NCBI RefSeq assembly: GCF_000003855.2
Contig: NW_003101680.1
Span: forward strand, 3,353,753 to 3,417,752
Source of the DNA: Blastomyces gilchristii SLH14081
Lineage: Eukaryota > Ascomycota > Eurotiomycetes > Onygenales > Ajellomycetaceae
DNA length: 64,000 bases
Direction of reading: 5' to 3'
The notes below the pieces were generated by a model. It saw nothing but the letters and a program-made list of their open reading frames with translations. It was not told the origin of the DNA and did not search any database. This document shows, in pieces, positions 36,803-47,722 of this stretch; position 1 is the first letter of the stretch, and the number at the start of each line of letters is the position of its first letter. Position numbers and translations under genes: made by a program.

Positions 36803-37399
36803 TTATTCTGATTTCTTGTATTTTCTCAGTGTGTTTAATATGAACTTCTCTTATATCTGATTCACAGAACTCTTATTCATGAAATTGAGTCTATGACTGA
36901 TTACATCAGATATCACAGTGTTCAATTTCTTTCAGTATTTAATATTAAGATTATATGCTTAAAACTCTGAGATTCAACATGCTAAGTATTTGAAAGATTT
37001 CATTGTTAATTATAGATAGATAAGGCTTTTGTGATTTATAATCACTGTTATTATATGCCTGTTATCAATATATTTATTTCACAATGTCAGTGTGTGCTTG
37101 ATCACTAGCAATTTCTTTTTATACACTGAGTAATTGAGCTCAGCATCTGATAGTTTTCTATCATATTATATCACTGAGTGCAGCTTGCTGTTCTTGCTTA
37201 TCTGTAGAAGAGTGTCTTTGATAGCTTATTCAGATGCATCTGTCTCAATGTAGAAAGATTTATCATAATCTGATTAAATAAGTACTGAGAATGTTATTAT
37301 ACATTTTCTCAGTGTGAGAAAAGTCTCTTCACACACAGTATTTCAGATAATTGAATAAAACTTCTTCTTTCACAGATTTGCATCTATTTCTCTTAAGAG

Positions 37400-38110
37400 A
37401 TCTGAGAGTGATGTAGATATTCATATAAAATCCTTGATAAATCTGCAGTAATATGAGATTAATTCAAGAAACTGTTATATATAATGTATATTTCTCAGCT
37501 ACAGTCAATTCACTATGATATTCAATTTCTCTGAAATGAGATATATACAGTTATCACTCACTACATATTCTATAAACTTCAACTCTTTCATTTTAAACAC
37601 ATACTATGTTAATTTAGTATAGAGCTTATACTCTGTCAGAGTTATAAGCACTTTATTGAGATGCTTCAGATATTCATTGTATGAGTTTAAAAAGACTAGA
37701 ATGTTATCAAGATATATGAGGTATAAGATTTTATTCTATTTATAAAGAATTGTATTCATTATCATTTAAAAGATAATAGATGCATTTATCAGACTGAATA
37801 ATATTATCAGAAATTCAAACTTCTCTCATTGCATATTAAACACAGTTTGTGAGACTGACAGTTCATCTATATAAATCTATCAGTATTCTGAGAGAAGATT
37901 GATCTTTGATAGATATCAGATGTTGTCAATAATATTTAACTATTGTTGAATTCATGATAGTGAATATTTATTCTTGATTATAAGCTTGTTAAGTGCTTGA
38001 TAATCAATACACATCTGTCACTCTTCATTCATCTTTTTTATGAATAGAACTGAAAAGCCTCACACACTTGATGAGAATTGTATGAGATCATGTTTTAGAA
38101 GATCTGTGAT
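37400..38110 (-). pseudogene. G2 reverse transcriptase remnant
   Basis: Colinear with the G1 RT (24380-25020). The minus-strand reading includes SSSIHKKDE/FMKKMNEE near 38030-38060 and the catalytic box region near 37690-37730. Many stops. Uninterrupted across the site where MITE C sits in G1. Confidence 0.75.
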
Positions 38111-38466
38111 CTGACACTTCTGTTCTTCAAGATGTGTTTGTAACAGAGAGTACATATTCTGTCATTCTGATTGACTTGTTTCGCGTCTCCTGTGTCAATC
38201 TCATGTATAAATTCTTGTTTCAGTGACAATTTCAGTGAAAGATCTGTTCAAAAGATCTTTTCATACTTCTTTAAAAGCTTCTTCATACACTTATTCTTCT
38301 GTATATTCTTTATCTTGATTTTCTCTACTTCTGAGTCTCATATGATATACAGAATACTTTTGAATGAGGTCTTGTAAATTGTTCTCTTTGCTTATTAATG
38401 TGTAAGCAGATTTAACTCTTCTATATCAGAGATATGAAATGTTCTTCTCATATCAGTTGATAGAAT

Positions 38467-40149
38467 TGTATGAACTGTTTTCTTTCTATCAGTCAACTGT
38501 ATATAACATGTATGTCATTAAATCTGCAGATTGAATCTTTGAAATTAATTGAGTCTGAGAATAAGATTATATTTCATATTCTGCAGCTCTCACACTCAAA
38601 TGTAGTAAGATCATTCTTCAAAGTGCAAGGAAACTCTTACTTTTACAGATGATATCAAATATTAATTATTAGATAATCTTATGTGTCAGAGATTCTTCAC
38701 TCAGCAGATCTCTTTCAGTCTTCAGATTATATAATTATCAATCTATTATGTAGAAGCTTCTGTATCTACTAACACTTTTACAGTTATCTCTCAATTCTTA
38801 TTCAAGTGTCTCTTATATATTAACATTTCAGGTCTTAAGATATTGAGATAAGTATCTACTTCATCATTCTTGTCTGCATCTTATTCAGAAGCCTGCTTTC
38901 TCTTAGCATTCACAGAATTCAGAGAATTATCTAACACAGGCATCTCTTTCACTTTAAAGACTTTTCATAGAATATTAGCAAGTGTCTCTGAGCTCACTGA
39001 TTCTGCTAGTTTTTTAATTTTCTTACTTCTCTTAACTGTACACACTGTGTGTAATTCTTTGTATTATGATTCTGATGTTCACAGTTGAAGTAAGCTCAAT
39101 ACTCATAATATGAAGATTTTCACTCAGAGAATCTCTTTTTCAGAGAATTCAGTGCTTTAGCAATAATATTCAGATCTAGATTTATTATATTCAGATGTAT
39201 AACTTGTGTTATAGAAGTCTGATTATCTGTTCTTTATTAAGATATACTTAATTACAGTATTTTCTGTTATAATTGACTTACTTATTTCTATATAATGAGA
39301 ATATTATATGCTTTCTTCACTGTGTCTGATTATAAGATTAAGTATTTTCATTTCACTCTCAACTCAGATGTAAGATTATGAATGAAGATCTGTAAATAGA
39401 AAGATATTGAAAGCTCTTCATCTAACACAAGATAGTATAAACTGAAGTGTATAAAGTATAATATAAGATTACTTACTTATCTACACTCAGTGAAGTGTTT
39501 ATAACACTTGTCTCATATATTCACTTTCTCAAAGTTGTGCAAGATTCATTTGGAAAACTCATTTCATATTCATGAGAATGAATATCATTTCAGATCTGCA
39601 AGATTCATCTTTTCATCAGTTATTCATAATAACTTCACTTTTTCATGTAGAAACATGATAGATCTTAAGACTTGTTAAAATTTCATTAACTGTCTGTCTG
39701 TGAGTTCACATTTGATTCAATAATATGATTATATCTGACTTAGTCAGCTGATTACAGCATCATTTTTTCAGTTACTATTGAAACTTGATAACTTCAGCAG
39801 ATCTTCTAACTTAATATATATTATACTTAGATTCTCATTCTGTGCAGCAGTCTCTGATAATGTGTACACTTCTGAAGAGATTGTGAATAATTATAATAAG
39901 ATCTTCAGATTCAGTGTAGTTATTTATCTGTGTAAATATTCAATCTTCTGCTGTAGATCTAAGACCTGGTTTTCTCTATTCTTATTAATAATGATAATTG
40001 TGTTGATAAAGCTCTTTATAGTGAATACTTGATCTGCAGTGAATACTAATTGTTATTTAACTTTCATCTCAGTCTGCCACTGTATATACAAGGTCTTGAT
40101 TTCATTTAGAATTCTTATACATGTATAGAGCTTTGATTTCAGTTCAGCA
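38467..40149 (-). other. G2 gag-side interior
   Basis: The portion of family G upstream of RT on the minus strand, seen only here because G1 and G3 end before it. Expected to hold gag and protease, but no zinc knuckle or DSG can be read with confidence. Short open frames on the plus strand (38470-38652, 38870-39088, 39778-40032) are antisense and not supported as genes. Confidence 0.45.
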
Positions 40150-40157
40150 GTCTCAGC

Positions 40158-40663
40158 TAGACTGGCCGTCAGAATCATGAATTTCACATTTGATCTCATT
40201 TGATCTGGTCTCATACATTTCTTGGCGTGAATCCCGCTGAGACTAGCTATTAAAAAAATATGCAAAGTAACTATATATCAGATCTTAAAATGAAACTATG
40301 ACTTGAAAAAAATGAGAAAGTGATCTCATTTAATCTCATTTAGTCTCATTCTTAGTATAAAGTTACTATTTTTAGACATTTTAAGGTTTTTTTTAGACTA
40401 TTTTTAATTTTTTAAAAAGTAACACTTTTTGATAACACTCAAATGAGATTTAAAGTCATTTAAAGCAATAAAAATAATTTAAATTGAGAAGTGAAAATCA
40501 TGATCTCATTTGAAAAATGTGATAAGAGTAGACAGTAAGTTTCACTGAGACAGTATAGAACTACTATCTAATGTCAAAACTGTGTAATAAGATTAGTTGA
40601 ATTGATAATAAGACTATTAAAAAATCTAGTCCTGGTTTCAGACACAGTCACACAGTCAGTCTA
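40158..40663 (+). mobile_element. 506-bp MITE, copy F
   Basis: Complete, with 8-bp duplication gtctcagc (40150-40157) and gtctcagt (40664-40671); the one difference is C to T. Strongly mutated like copy A, yet GGCGTGAATCCCGCTG near position 65 of the element survives. Confidence 0.94.
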
Positions 40664-40800
40664 GTCTCAGTTATTTTTCTTACTGCTTTGAGTAAACTCT
40701 CTGAGAGATTCTATATATCTTTCAGTTCAGATAGCAGAGAAGAATATTATTTATATTAACTAGAAAAGATATTCATTCCAGTGATTTCTTATTGATTATG

Positions 40801-40893
40801 TAATATCTATTATTATATTGCTATATTGTTATATCACTATATTATTATATCACTATATTATTATATTACTATATTATTATATGATTTCTGTTA
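40801..40893. repeat. AT-rich minisatellite
   Basis: Imperfect tandem of a 14-16 bp unit such as CACTATATTATTATAT, several copies, within the 5' leader of G2 next to its 5' LTR. Confidence 0.8.
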
Positions 40894-41221
40894 TTATTAT
40901 ATAACTCTGATAATGATCACTCTCTCTTTTTATTCTTCTTTTAAGTAGAGAGTGAACTTCTTTGAATCTGATTCACTGCTCTTATCTTCTTTCTCATATC
41001 TTATCTATTCACATATGTGACATTCATCTGAGTGTGAAGTTTTCTCTTAACAAGTGAAGTAGTATCAATTGAATACTCTTTCACTCACTGCTCTTTATAT
41101 GCTATCTTTTGAGATGTTCTAGAACTACACTGACATGATAACTACAAATCACTTTGTAGATGAAATTATCATGCTCTGAAGAAGTCTGCACTTCTCACTG
41201 GTTTTTAGACATGCTATCAGA

Positions 41222-41399
41222 TGTGATTCAATGATTGCTTGAGTCAGTGTATGATTACAGGCGTACGCTGGCTTCTTATATATGTTATCTAAATTAATTA
41301 GTGGCTGCTAGAGCCTCTTTACATTCGTAAGCGTGTTCGGAAGCATGTTCAGAAGCGGCCGTGTTATTACCCAGCAGTTATACATTCTTCCGAATCACA
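41222..41399 (-). repeat. Family-G 5' LTR (178 bp)
   Basis: TGTGATTC to GAATCACA, a perfect 8-bp terminal inversion. It keeps GGCGTACGCTGGC and AAGCGGCCGTG in an otherwise CG-free neighbourhood. Right flank gattc; the G1 left LTR is preceded by gatt, so this LTR may be the partner of G1 rather than of G2. Confidence 0.87.
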
Positions 41400-42415
41400 G
41401 ATTCTTGACTGAGAAATTCACAGAGTTTCTATTCTCTTACTCTGAGCTTTATCTTATATATGTATAAATATCTGCTTTGATTACTGATTCTTATACTTTC
41501 TCTCTTTTTTCCTTCTCTAAAATTTTTTACTTTTATTATATAAGGTCTATATATTATACTGATCTATTTAGTGTAGACCTCTTACACTTGAAAAACATTT
41601 ATTATCTTCTCATTAGAAATGATTATTTATCAAGAAAATATCTGAACATGTAACAACATATAAGAAATAGAGAAATGAATAATCATTTAAGTGAATACTG
41701 AGTCTCTAAATAAAAGCTTACTTATCAGTCACTCTGACTCTGTAATAAGATCTTACAAAGAGAATGTCAGTGAAAGATCTGAGAGTTCTGACATTTTAGA
41801 TGTATAAGATATTCATATAATTACACTTCTTTTAATTTTAAAGAACTCTTAAATACAGATATTACATATCTGATAAATAATATATCTACTGATAACATGA
41901 AAGAACTCTTGAATATAAGTATAAACACAGTGTCACAGTAACTCTGAGTAATGTTGAAATTATAACAGTAACAGATAGCTGATATGCATGCAACTTAATA
42001 ATATTAATATGAGGAAATTTAACAGTTAACTTAATAAGAAATCTCTATGCAGACAATTTTAACACTGACTGAATCAGATATAAATATATAAGTACTGAAG
42101 AAATGTTTAGATATCTCTTCATATTTTAATACTTCTGATCTCACTCTCTATTCATTATAAAGATTAAACATGCTTATGAAACTAAGTGTAGATAAAAATA
42201 TCATCAGTTTATTAACTAATCAAGATTGATATATCAATAATTAATTGAAAGATTATATGAAATAGAAGTTCTATCTATGAATAAAGACATGTGAACTAGT
42301 ATTACATATATCTGATAATGTTATTAAATATCTTAATATTCTGTTCAGAGACACTGCTATACAATAGAAGATATGAAATTGATTACAGAGTACTTAACAG
42401 AGAAATACTTCTTAT
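41400..42415 (+). mobile_element. K3: truncated family-K gypsy fragment
   Basis: Starts with a diverged K LTR whose end (GTGTAGACCTCTTACA, to 41586) is clear. It is followed by K 5' interior colinear with 55879-56690 and 58306-59120 (for example GAAACTAAGTGTAGAT, ATTACAGAGTACTTAACAGAG). It stops at about 42415, where an inverted K LTR begins. No open frame. Confidence 0.75.
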
Positions 42416-43202
42416 CAGAGGCCTACACTGAATAGATCAGTATAATATATAGATTCTATAATATAAAAGTGAAATACATTAGAGAAGAAAAGAAAGAGAA
42501 GATGCAGAAATCAGCAATCAGAGTGAATATTTATATGCATATATAGTGAAGCTTCAGAGCAGAAGAATAGAAATTTCATGAGTTTTTCAGTCAAGAATCA
42601 GCAACTGAGAATTGAAGCTTTCAGCAGAATCTGTGAAGTGTAATGAAATAGTCTATATAATTGATCAGGCGCAGTCTGCCACATTAGTCCTCTCTTTTCA
42701 GAAGTGATATAGAGTTGTGAGTACATAGTTCTCATCAGTCAAGAGCTGCTGTCTCAGATAATGTGAAGTCTGAAGTTCAGATTGAGCAATCATAGTTAAC
42801 TTATTTCACAAGATATTGTCAGCTGCAGTCACAGAGTCTCTTATCAAGAATATCTTCAATCTCTCATTCAAGTTCATTATCTTCTTCTATGATCCCTGAC
42901 AGCTGTCAGTTAAAGGTCAGTTGAGAAGAGAACAGATCAGTGACAGCATGACAGAGTAAGCTTATATAAAAGACATCATGAATTTCTGATAATATGTCAA
43001 AACAGTAGTTATAACTGTCTAGAACTTCTATTACTTTATACTTTGTATAGTAGTAATTCAGTGTATGAGATGAGTGTGTGATCTGTATATTTTTAAGATT
43101 CAATTATATCAGATCTTCTATCTTATATTACTCAGTAAGATCTCAGTGAATATTAATTCAGTTCTCTTAATCTTGTTTAGTACTTGCTATGAAGACTTCT
43201 AC
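42416..43202 (-). mobile_element. K4: inverted family-K fragment (3' LTR and pol end)
   Basis: The 3' LTR is 42416-42683 (about 268 bp, internally shortened relative to 345). Read on the minus strand it starts TGTGGCAGACTGCGCC and is preceded by the purine-rich tract AAAAGAGAGGACTAA. The frame 42906-43103 (65 codons) matches the K2 pol end at 62982-63179: NLKNIQITHSSHTLNYYYTKY, FDILSEIHDVFYISLL and TDLFSSQL. This is the region after integrase in this gypsy group. Confidence 0.82.
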
Positions 43203-44397
43203 TTATTATTATTATTATTCTTCAATTATAGGTGTATGCAGTCAGAGACTATGACATCTACCTGAGAACTTTTAGTTCGCAGGGTTTTTCCTATATCTGT
43301 AAAGTTAACTATTATACATTCATCAATTTCAGATATGCAAAATCAGAAAATTCCAGCTTAGAATACAAAAACTGTTTACAAATTGCAGTATTTTAACATC
43401 TTCTGATACTTTGAAATCATTTGACAATATCATGACAAAAGAAAAGAGAACACAGTCTTAAAGATAGACACATTAAATAGATAGATAGAAAGAGAATTGA
43501 AAGGAAAAGATAAAGTAAAGAGAGACTGTAACAAAACAAATTATTAAAAGATAATATATAGCTGTTTTAACAGACTATTTCTGATTGATTTCCTCCTCTT
43601 CATATTCAGATATTTCTGAATTTAGCTATTTTCTTGTAGCTGCTTGAGTTTCTGATAGAAAGTCTATTAAGTATTTAATTCCTGTCTCAGTTGAGAATAA
43701 GAATCTCATATTGAATTGATTTAGATCATTCTTCTCTTTCAATCTGACTCTGAGACTATTGTATAATGCACAGTGCATTATAATATACTCAGAATTCTCA
43801 TTTGCATTGCAGAATGAGCATTCTATTAAATCAAATCTATCATCAAATCTTTGTATATAAGATTTGAAATAGCCATGTCCTAGTTTCAGCTGTATTATAG
43901 ATGAGAATATTTTCTTTTTACATTTAATTGAACAAGATTTTCACTTAGGTTTTGTTTCAAATCTTGAATAATGTATACTCTTCTTTTGTTTCTGCCAGCT
44001 TTCATTTCACTTATCTAAATAAAATTCTTTTATTTTTCTCTTTATAAAAGACTAGAACATAATTTTTTGAATAGATCTGCTTAATTCTGAACTCTTTTTT
44101 GCAGCTGAATCAGCCAATTCATTGTCATAAATATTCATATGAGCAGGAACTCAGTGCAGATGAATTATCAGCTTTGATGTTCTTCTCTTTTGAATTTTCA
44201 AAACAGAGTTTAAGATCAGTTCAAGATTCATTTGATCATTATAAATCTGACTATTTCTAAGTCTTTTTAAAGCAGCTTGACTATCAGAGAATATTCATAC
44301 CTCTTTCAAACTATTTTCTCTTTTATGAGATTTTATTTCAATGAGTTTGAAAGCTTTCACTATTGTAAATAGTTCAGCATCAAAGACTTCAGATTCA
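43203..44397 (-). mobile_element. LINE fragment 2
   Basis: Same family as 10080-12766, with the same 3' tail and hairpin (43230-43259), 3' UTR and RNase H (about 44080-44170). It is 5'-truncated at about 44397, within or just after the RNase H start. No convincing target duplication; the K4 flank gaagacttct resembles the LINE sequence aaagacttca at the 5' junction, suggesting microhomology. More mutated than copy 1. Confidence 0.88.
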
Positions 44398-45239
44398 CTG
44401 AATGAAGTTGTAGTAATTATAGCAGAGAGATAACTCTTCAGTAATCTTCAATATAATCTGTTAATAATTATTTCATAGTTTATCTCAATATTTATATTGA
44501 GTTTTTCATAAATTTCATAGTCTGAAATCAGATGTGAAGAATGAAGTAATTATTTATTATAATTGAAAAAGAGTATTCTGTGTTAAATTATAAATAACAT
44601 AGACTTTGTAATTTATAGTGATTTCTTGAAGAGTTTATGAATCTTCAATAGAAGTAAAAGAAGTAAAAGAAGTGAATTCAGAAGATATAATAAAGATTTA
44701 AAAAAGATGATAATTTATTTTCAATAAAGATAATAACTGATCACTAATATATATAAGAAGAATTATTATAAGAGAAAATAATCTTCTTTCTTAGCTTAGT
44801 TATAATTTTAGTACTAACTCAGATTGAATATTATCAATGTATAAAAGTAAATAAACAATCTTGATTAATCTCTGTCATATTTCTTGAAATATATTAATAT
44901 TATGAAAGAGAGTATTATCAAATTGCATTATCAGATAATATCATTAAAAATATATTAATATTATGAATATTAATATTGAAAAAATGTTGATACTTATACA
45001 TTATAGTGATTTGTAAATCATGATTATTAAATATATATATATCTATTATTTCTGACATTGATTACAACTTGTATAATAATTTTTGAAAACTTAAAATTAA
45101 TTTTAATTATTAATAATTATGAACTTATAACTAACTAATATAAAAAGAAAAAAACTTTTTCTACTTATTATCTTTCTTCTCTTTCTCATTCTTCTTATTA
45201 TTCTTTATAATTCACTTCTTATTCTTATTCTTCTTCTTC
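44398..45239. other. Unclassified AT-rich sequence
   Basis: About 0.84 kb between LINE fragment 2 and the decayed frame at 45240. Contains A/T-only words and short palindromes such as AATATTAATATT. I see no gene and no match to G, H, K or copia sequence in this window. Confidence 0.5.
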
Positions 45240-45830
45240 TTCTTATTTAAGATAATAATCATCTCAAAATCTCTCTTTACTATCTTCTCAGAGAAGAGTT
45301 TCTGCTGCTCTTTCTCAGTTAAATTAATCTGTATCTCAAAATCCTGTATTTTCTGATCTGCTGTCTCAGATTTCATCTCAGTGATAAGTAGATTGATATA
45401 CTCAGAGAGTAGAGCTGTCTTCTCAATATTCTGAATTATGAAGTGTATTCAAGATCTGAATAAGATCTCAATCCTCTTCTTCTCTGTCAGCTTCTACTAA
45501 TCAATTAGAGAATAAAAGTGTTATTAAAAATCATTATCTCTTAATAAATAAAAACTTATCAGTTTTAACTTCTTTATCTTCTACTTTAACACTCTCTCAA
45601 TCTTCTTCTGCTGTTACTTATTTATAGTAATACTCTTCTTCTCTCTCTCTCTCTTTATCTTAATCTTAAATTATTCTCAGAACTTCTTCTGATTTTATTA
45701 CTACTGTATAAAACCTTTCACTATCTTCTTTTTTATTCTCTTATATACAGTGTCATCTGTATTATTTCTATACTTAGTTCAGTCTAAATTCATCAGAAGT
45801 GTTACTTAAAATTATTATTATTTTACTCTC
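45240..45830 (-). pseudogene. Decayed reading frame of about 195 codons, unknown family
   Basis: One minus-strand frame stays coherent across the segment, interrupted only by about a dozen TAG, TAA or TGA codons, as C-to-T change of Trp, Gln or Arg codons would produce. Readable parts include YRNNTDDTVYKRIKKKIVKG, then KIKIKREREKKSITINK, IHFIIQNIEKTALLSEYINL, ITEMKSETADQKIQDFEIQI and LTEKEQQKLFSEKIVKRDFE. Strongly helical and charged, ending in a Lys-rich stretch. Not recognised. It lies next to the G3 LTR and is not part of the G, H, K or copia interiors seen here. Could be the end of another transposon's protein or of a captured gene. Confidence 0.45.
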
Positions 45831-46553
45831 TTACAGAGTCTCTTTGTAATTCAAAGGTTGCTTAAGTCAGTGTATGATTACAGACGTACGCCGGCTTCTT
45901 ATATACTGTACGCTAACTTAATTGGTGGTCACTATGACCTCTTTACATTTGTAAGCAAGTTCAGAAGCAGCTGTGTTATTATCTGACAGTTGTACATTCT
46001 TTCAAATCATATTCTCTCTCATCAGATTCAGTCACACTTATATGATTATAACATCTGCTCTAACTTCATGTGAATTAGCATCTCACTAGTATTCACAATT
46101 GTGTGATCTATCTCTGATTCAGCTAGTATTCTGTATATACTCTCACAAAGAAACTTTCACTATATTACATCACTTATTCACCAACTTTTCTCATTCATCA
46201 ATCATCTTCTTCATTATTGTCATTATCAAATATTATTATCTTATTGAAGATTTCTGTCTCTTCTTCTATTCAACATCTTCTATCTGTTATTTATCTATTA
46301 CATTGTACATATTTCTGATGATAACTCCCTGTTCTCATAACAAGTATTCTTATAGTACTCATACTGAGCAGTTCATTAACAGTAAGTGTAACACATTCTG
46401 AAATGTGATCAGAACTTGTTTATCTTCTAACAATTATCAGAATATATTATCATGAATGATACATCTTCTTTATCTTCTTATATATCTCTGATCTTCTTTT
46501 CTTCAGCAGATATCTGATCATATTTTTCTAATCATGTTTTCTAATCATTTTAC

Positions 46554-47042
46554 ATGACTGCAGATACTGATATATTTATTTTAATTTATATAGAATCTTT
46601 ACATATTGACAGATCTGCATTTATCAATGATTGTGATCTCAATGTTGAATTATTGATTAAGAACTTGAAGAATATGATAATAAAGAAATTGTCTGTATTA
46701 TATATGACTGAGTCTTCTATGTTCTCTTCTGCCTCTTCTGTCACTTCTTTCTCTGCTACTTTCTTCTCTGTTTCTTTCTCTGTCACTTCTCTTCAATCTT
46801 CTACACTTGTCTCTGTGTCTGGTTCTTCCGCTTCTACTACTTCTATTCTTATGACTTCTACTCTCACTACTTCTGCTCTCTCTGATTCTGCCATCTCTGC
46901 TTTCATTATCAGCTCTCCTCATTTCAAGAAGATGTTATATAGACTTAATAAATCATATTTCTTAGTATGTATACTTCTGCTCTTCTTACTGACTTCTAAA
47001 ATAATTTATTGTATAAAGATAATGTATAACACAACTATCTGA
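46554..47042 (-). pseudogene. Arg/Ser-rich tract in G3
   Basis: Third copy of the tract. The plus frame is open for 162 codons, the longest of the three; the minus frame 46698-46922 (74 codons) reads RSSRSGRTRHRDKCRRLKRS and overlaps a Glu/Lys-rich minus frame (46586-46786). The same overlapping arrangement occurs in G1. Confidence 0.4.
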
Positions 47043-47341
47043 AGCTCAGTCACAGACACTGATTATTATATTCATTTTAAATATTTATAATAAGACAATT
47101 ATTCATTTATATCAGAGAATCATCTCTCTTCTCAACAGTGTTGAGATTGTAAGTCTTTTTCTTTTTCATCTTTTCTTTCTAACACTGATTTTTCTGTTCT
47201 TAGAAAAAATTATTATGAATTTTATTATACATAAAGTTGTGATATTTACAGATATTAAGAAACTTTTTATAACTATAAAGTTTAATATTATGAGAATATC
47301 TGCTCTAATAAATTTCTTCAGAATAATAGATCTGTATCAGT

Positions 47342-47722
47342 GCCCCGGTGGCCGAATGGTCAATGCGGCCACCCGGTAGCGCCTTGGCGTGGGAAACCAA
47401 GGCGCGTGGGTTCGAAACCCGCAGGGGATACATTAAATCCGGAACTCAAGCACCTCAGGTTTCTAATAAATACAGAGGTGTACAAATCACTTCAATGAAT
47501 CGCTCTATGTTCCTGGGCTGAGAAGTTATTATCGCATGTATCTAATTGTCACTTCTTTGTATTTTCCTATATTCTTGTTATCTTGGCGTGGTCTCAACAC
47601 CTGTATTTCCTCCTGTATAATCAACACTTGACCTGTATTTAACATCACGCAAGGACTCATCATAAGCTCCGCTTGCATATGAGTATAATGGAAGAATAAT
47701 AATAATAATAATAATAATAATA
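47342..47722 (+). mobile_element. SINE copy 3 (best preserved)
   Basis: 381 bp, flanked by the 14-bp duplication agatctgtatcagt (47328-47341 and 47723-47736). The head is almost unmutated: GCCCCGG start, D-arm GGCCG/CGGCC, strong arm GCGCCTTGG/CCAAGGCGC, and T-arm GTGGG/CCCGC around TTCGAAA. The anticodon cannot be assigned safely; the long arm recalls a class II (Ser/Leu-like) tRNA. The hairpin is at 47655-47684 and the tail is (TAA)n of about 10 units. Confidence 0.95.

Larger units (their letters stand above)
25880..41399 (-). mobile_element. G2 Ty3/gypsy relic with LTRs (nested insertions)
   Basis: Minus-strand element between LTRs 25880-26057 (3') and 41222-41399 (5'). Order along the plus strand: 3' LTR, polypurine tract, long post-integrase region, Copia1, MITEs D and E, integrase (36047-36802), RT (about 37400-38100), gag-side region, MITE F, 5' LTR. 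No matching TSD links the two LTRs: aatta lies on the left, gatt on the right. The right LTR may therefore belong to G1, with G2 fused to it by recombination. Inactive. Confidence 0.75.

Noticed and set aside
40801..40893. CRISPR-like or regulatory array
   Set aside because: The units are short AT-only slippage repeats without spacers; this is a simple minisatellite in a eukaryotic retroelement leader.
45140..45840. pogo/Fot1 transposase C-terminus
   Set aside because: The charged helical composition resembles such tails, but no DDE blocks, TA target duplications or inverted ends were found, so the family was left open.
47342..47430. Functional tRNA gene
   Set aside because: A- and B-box and T-arm look tRNA-like, but the acceptor stem does not pair well, the anticodon arm is irregular, and the unit is the head of a SINE repeated in three copies with TSDs.
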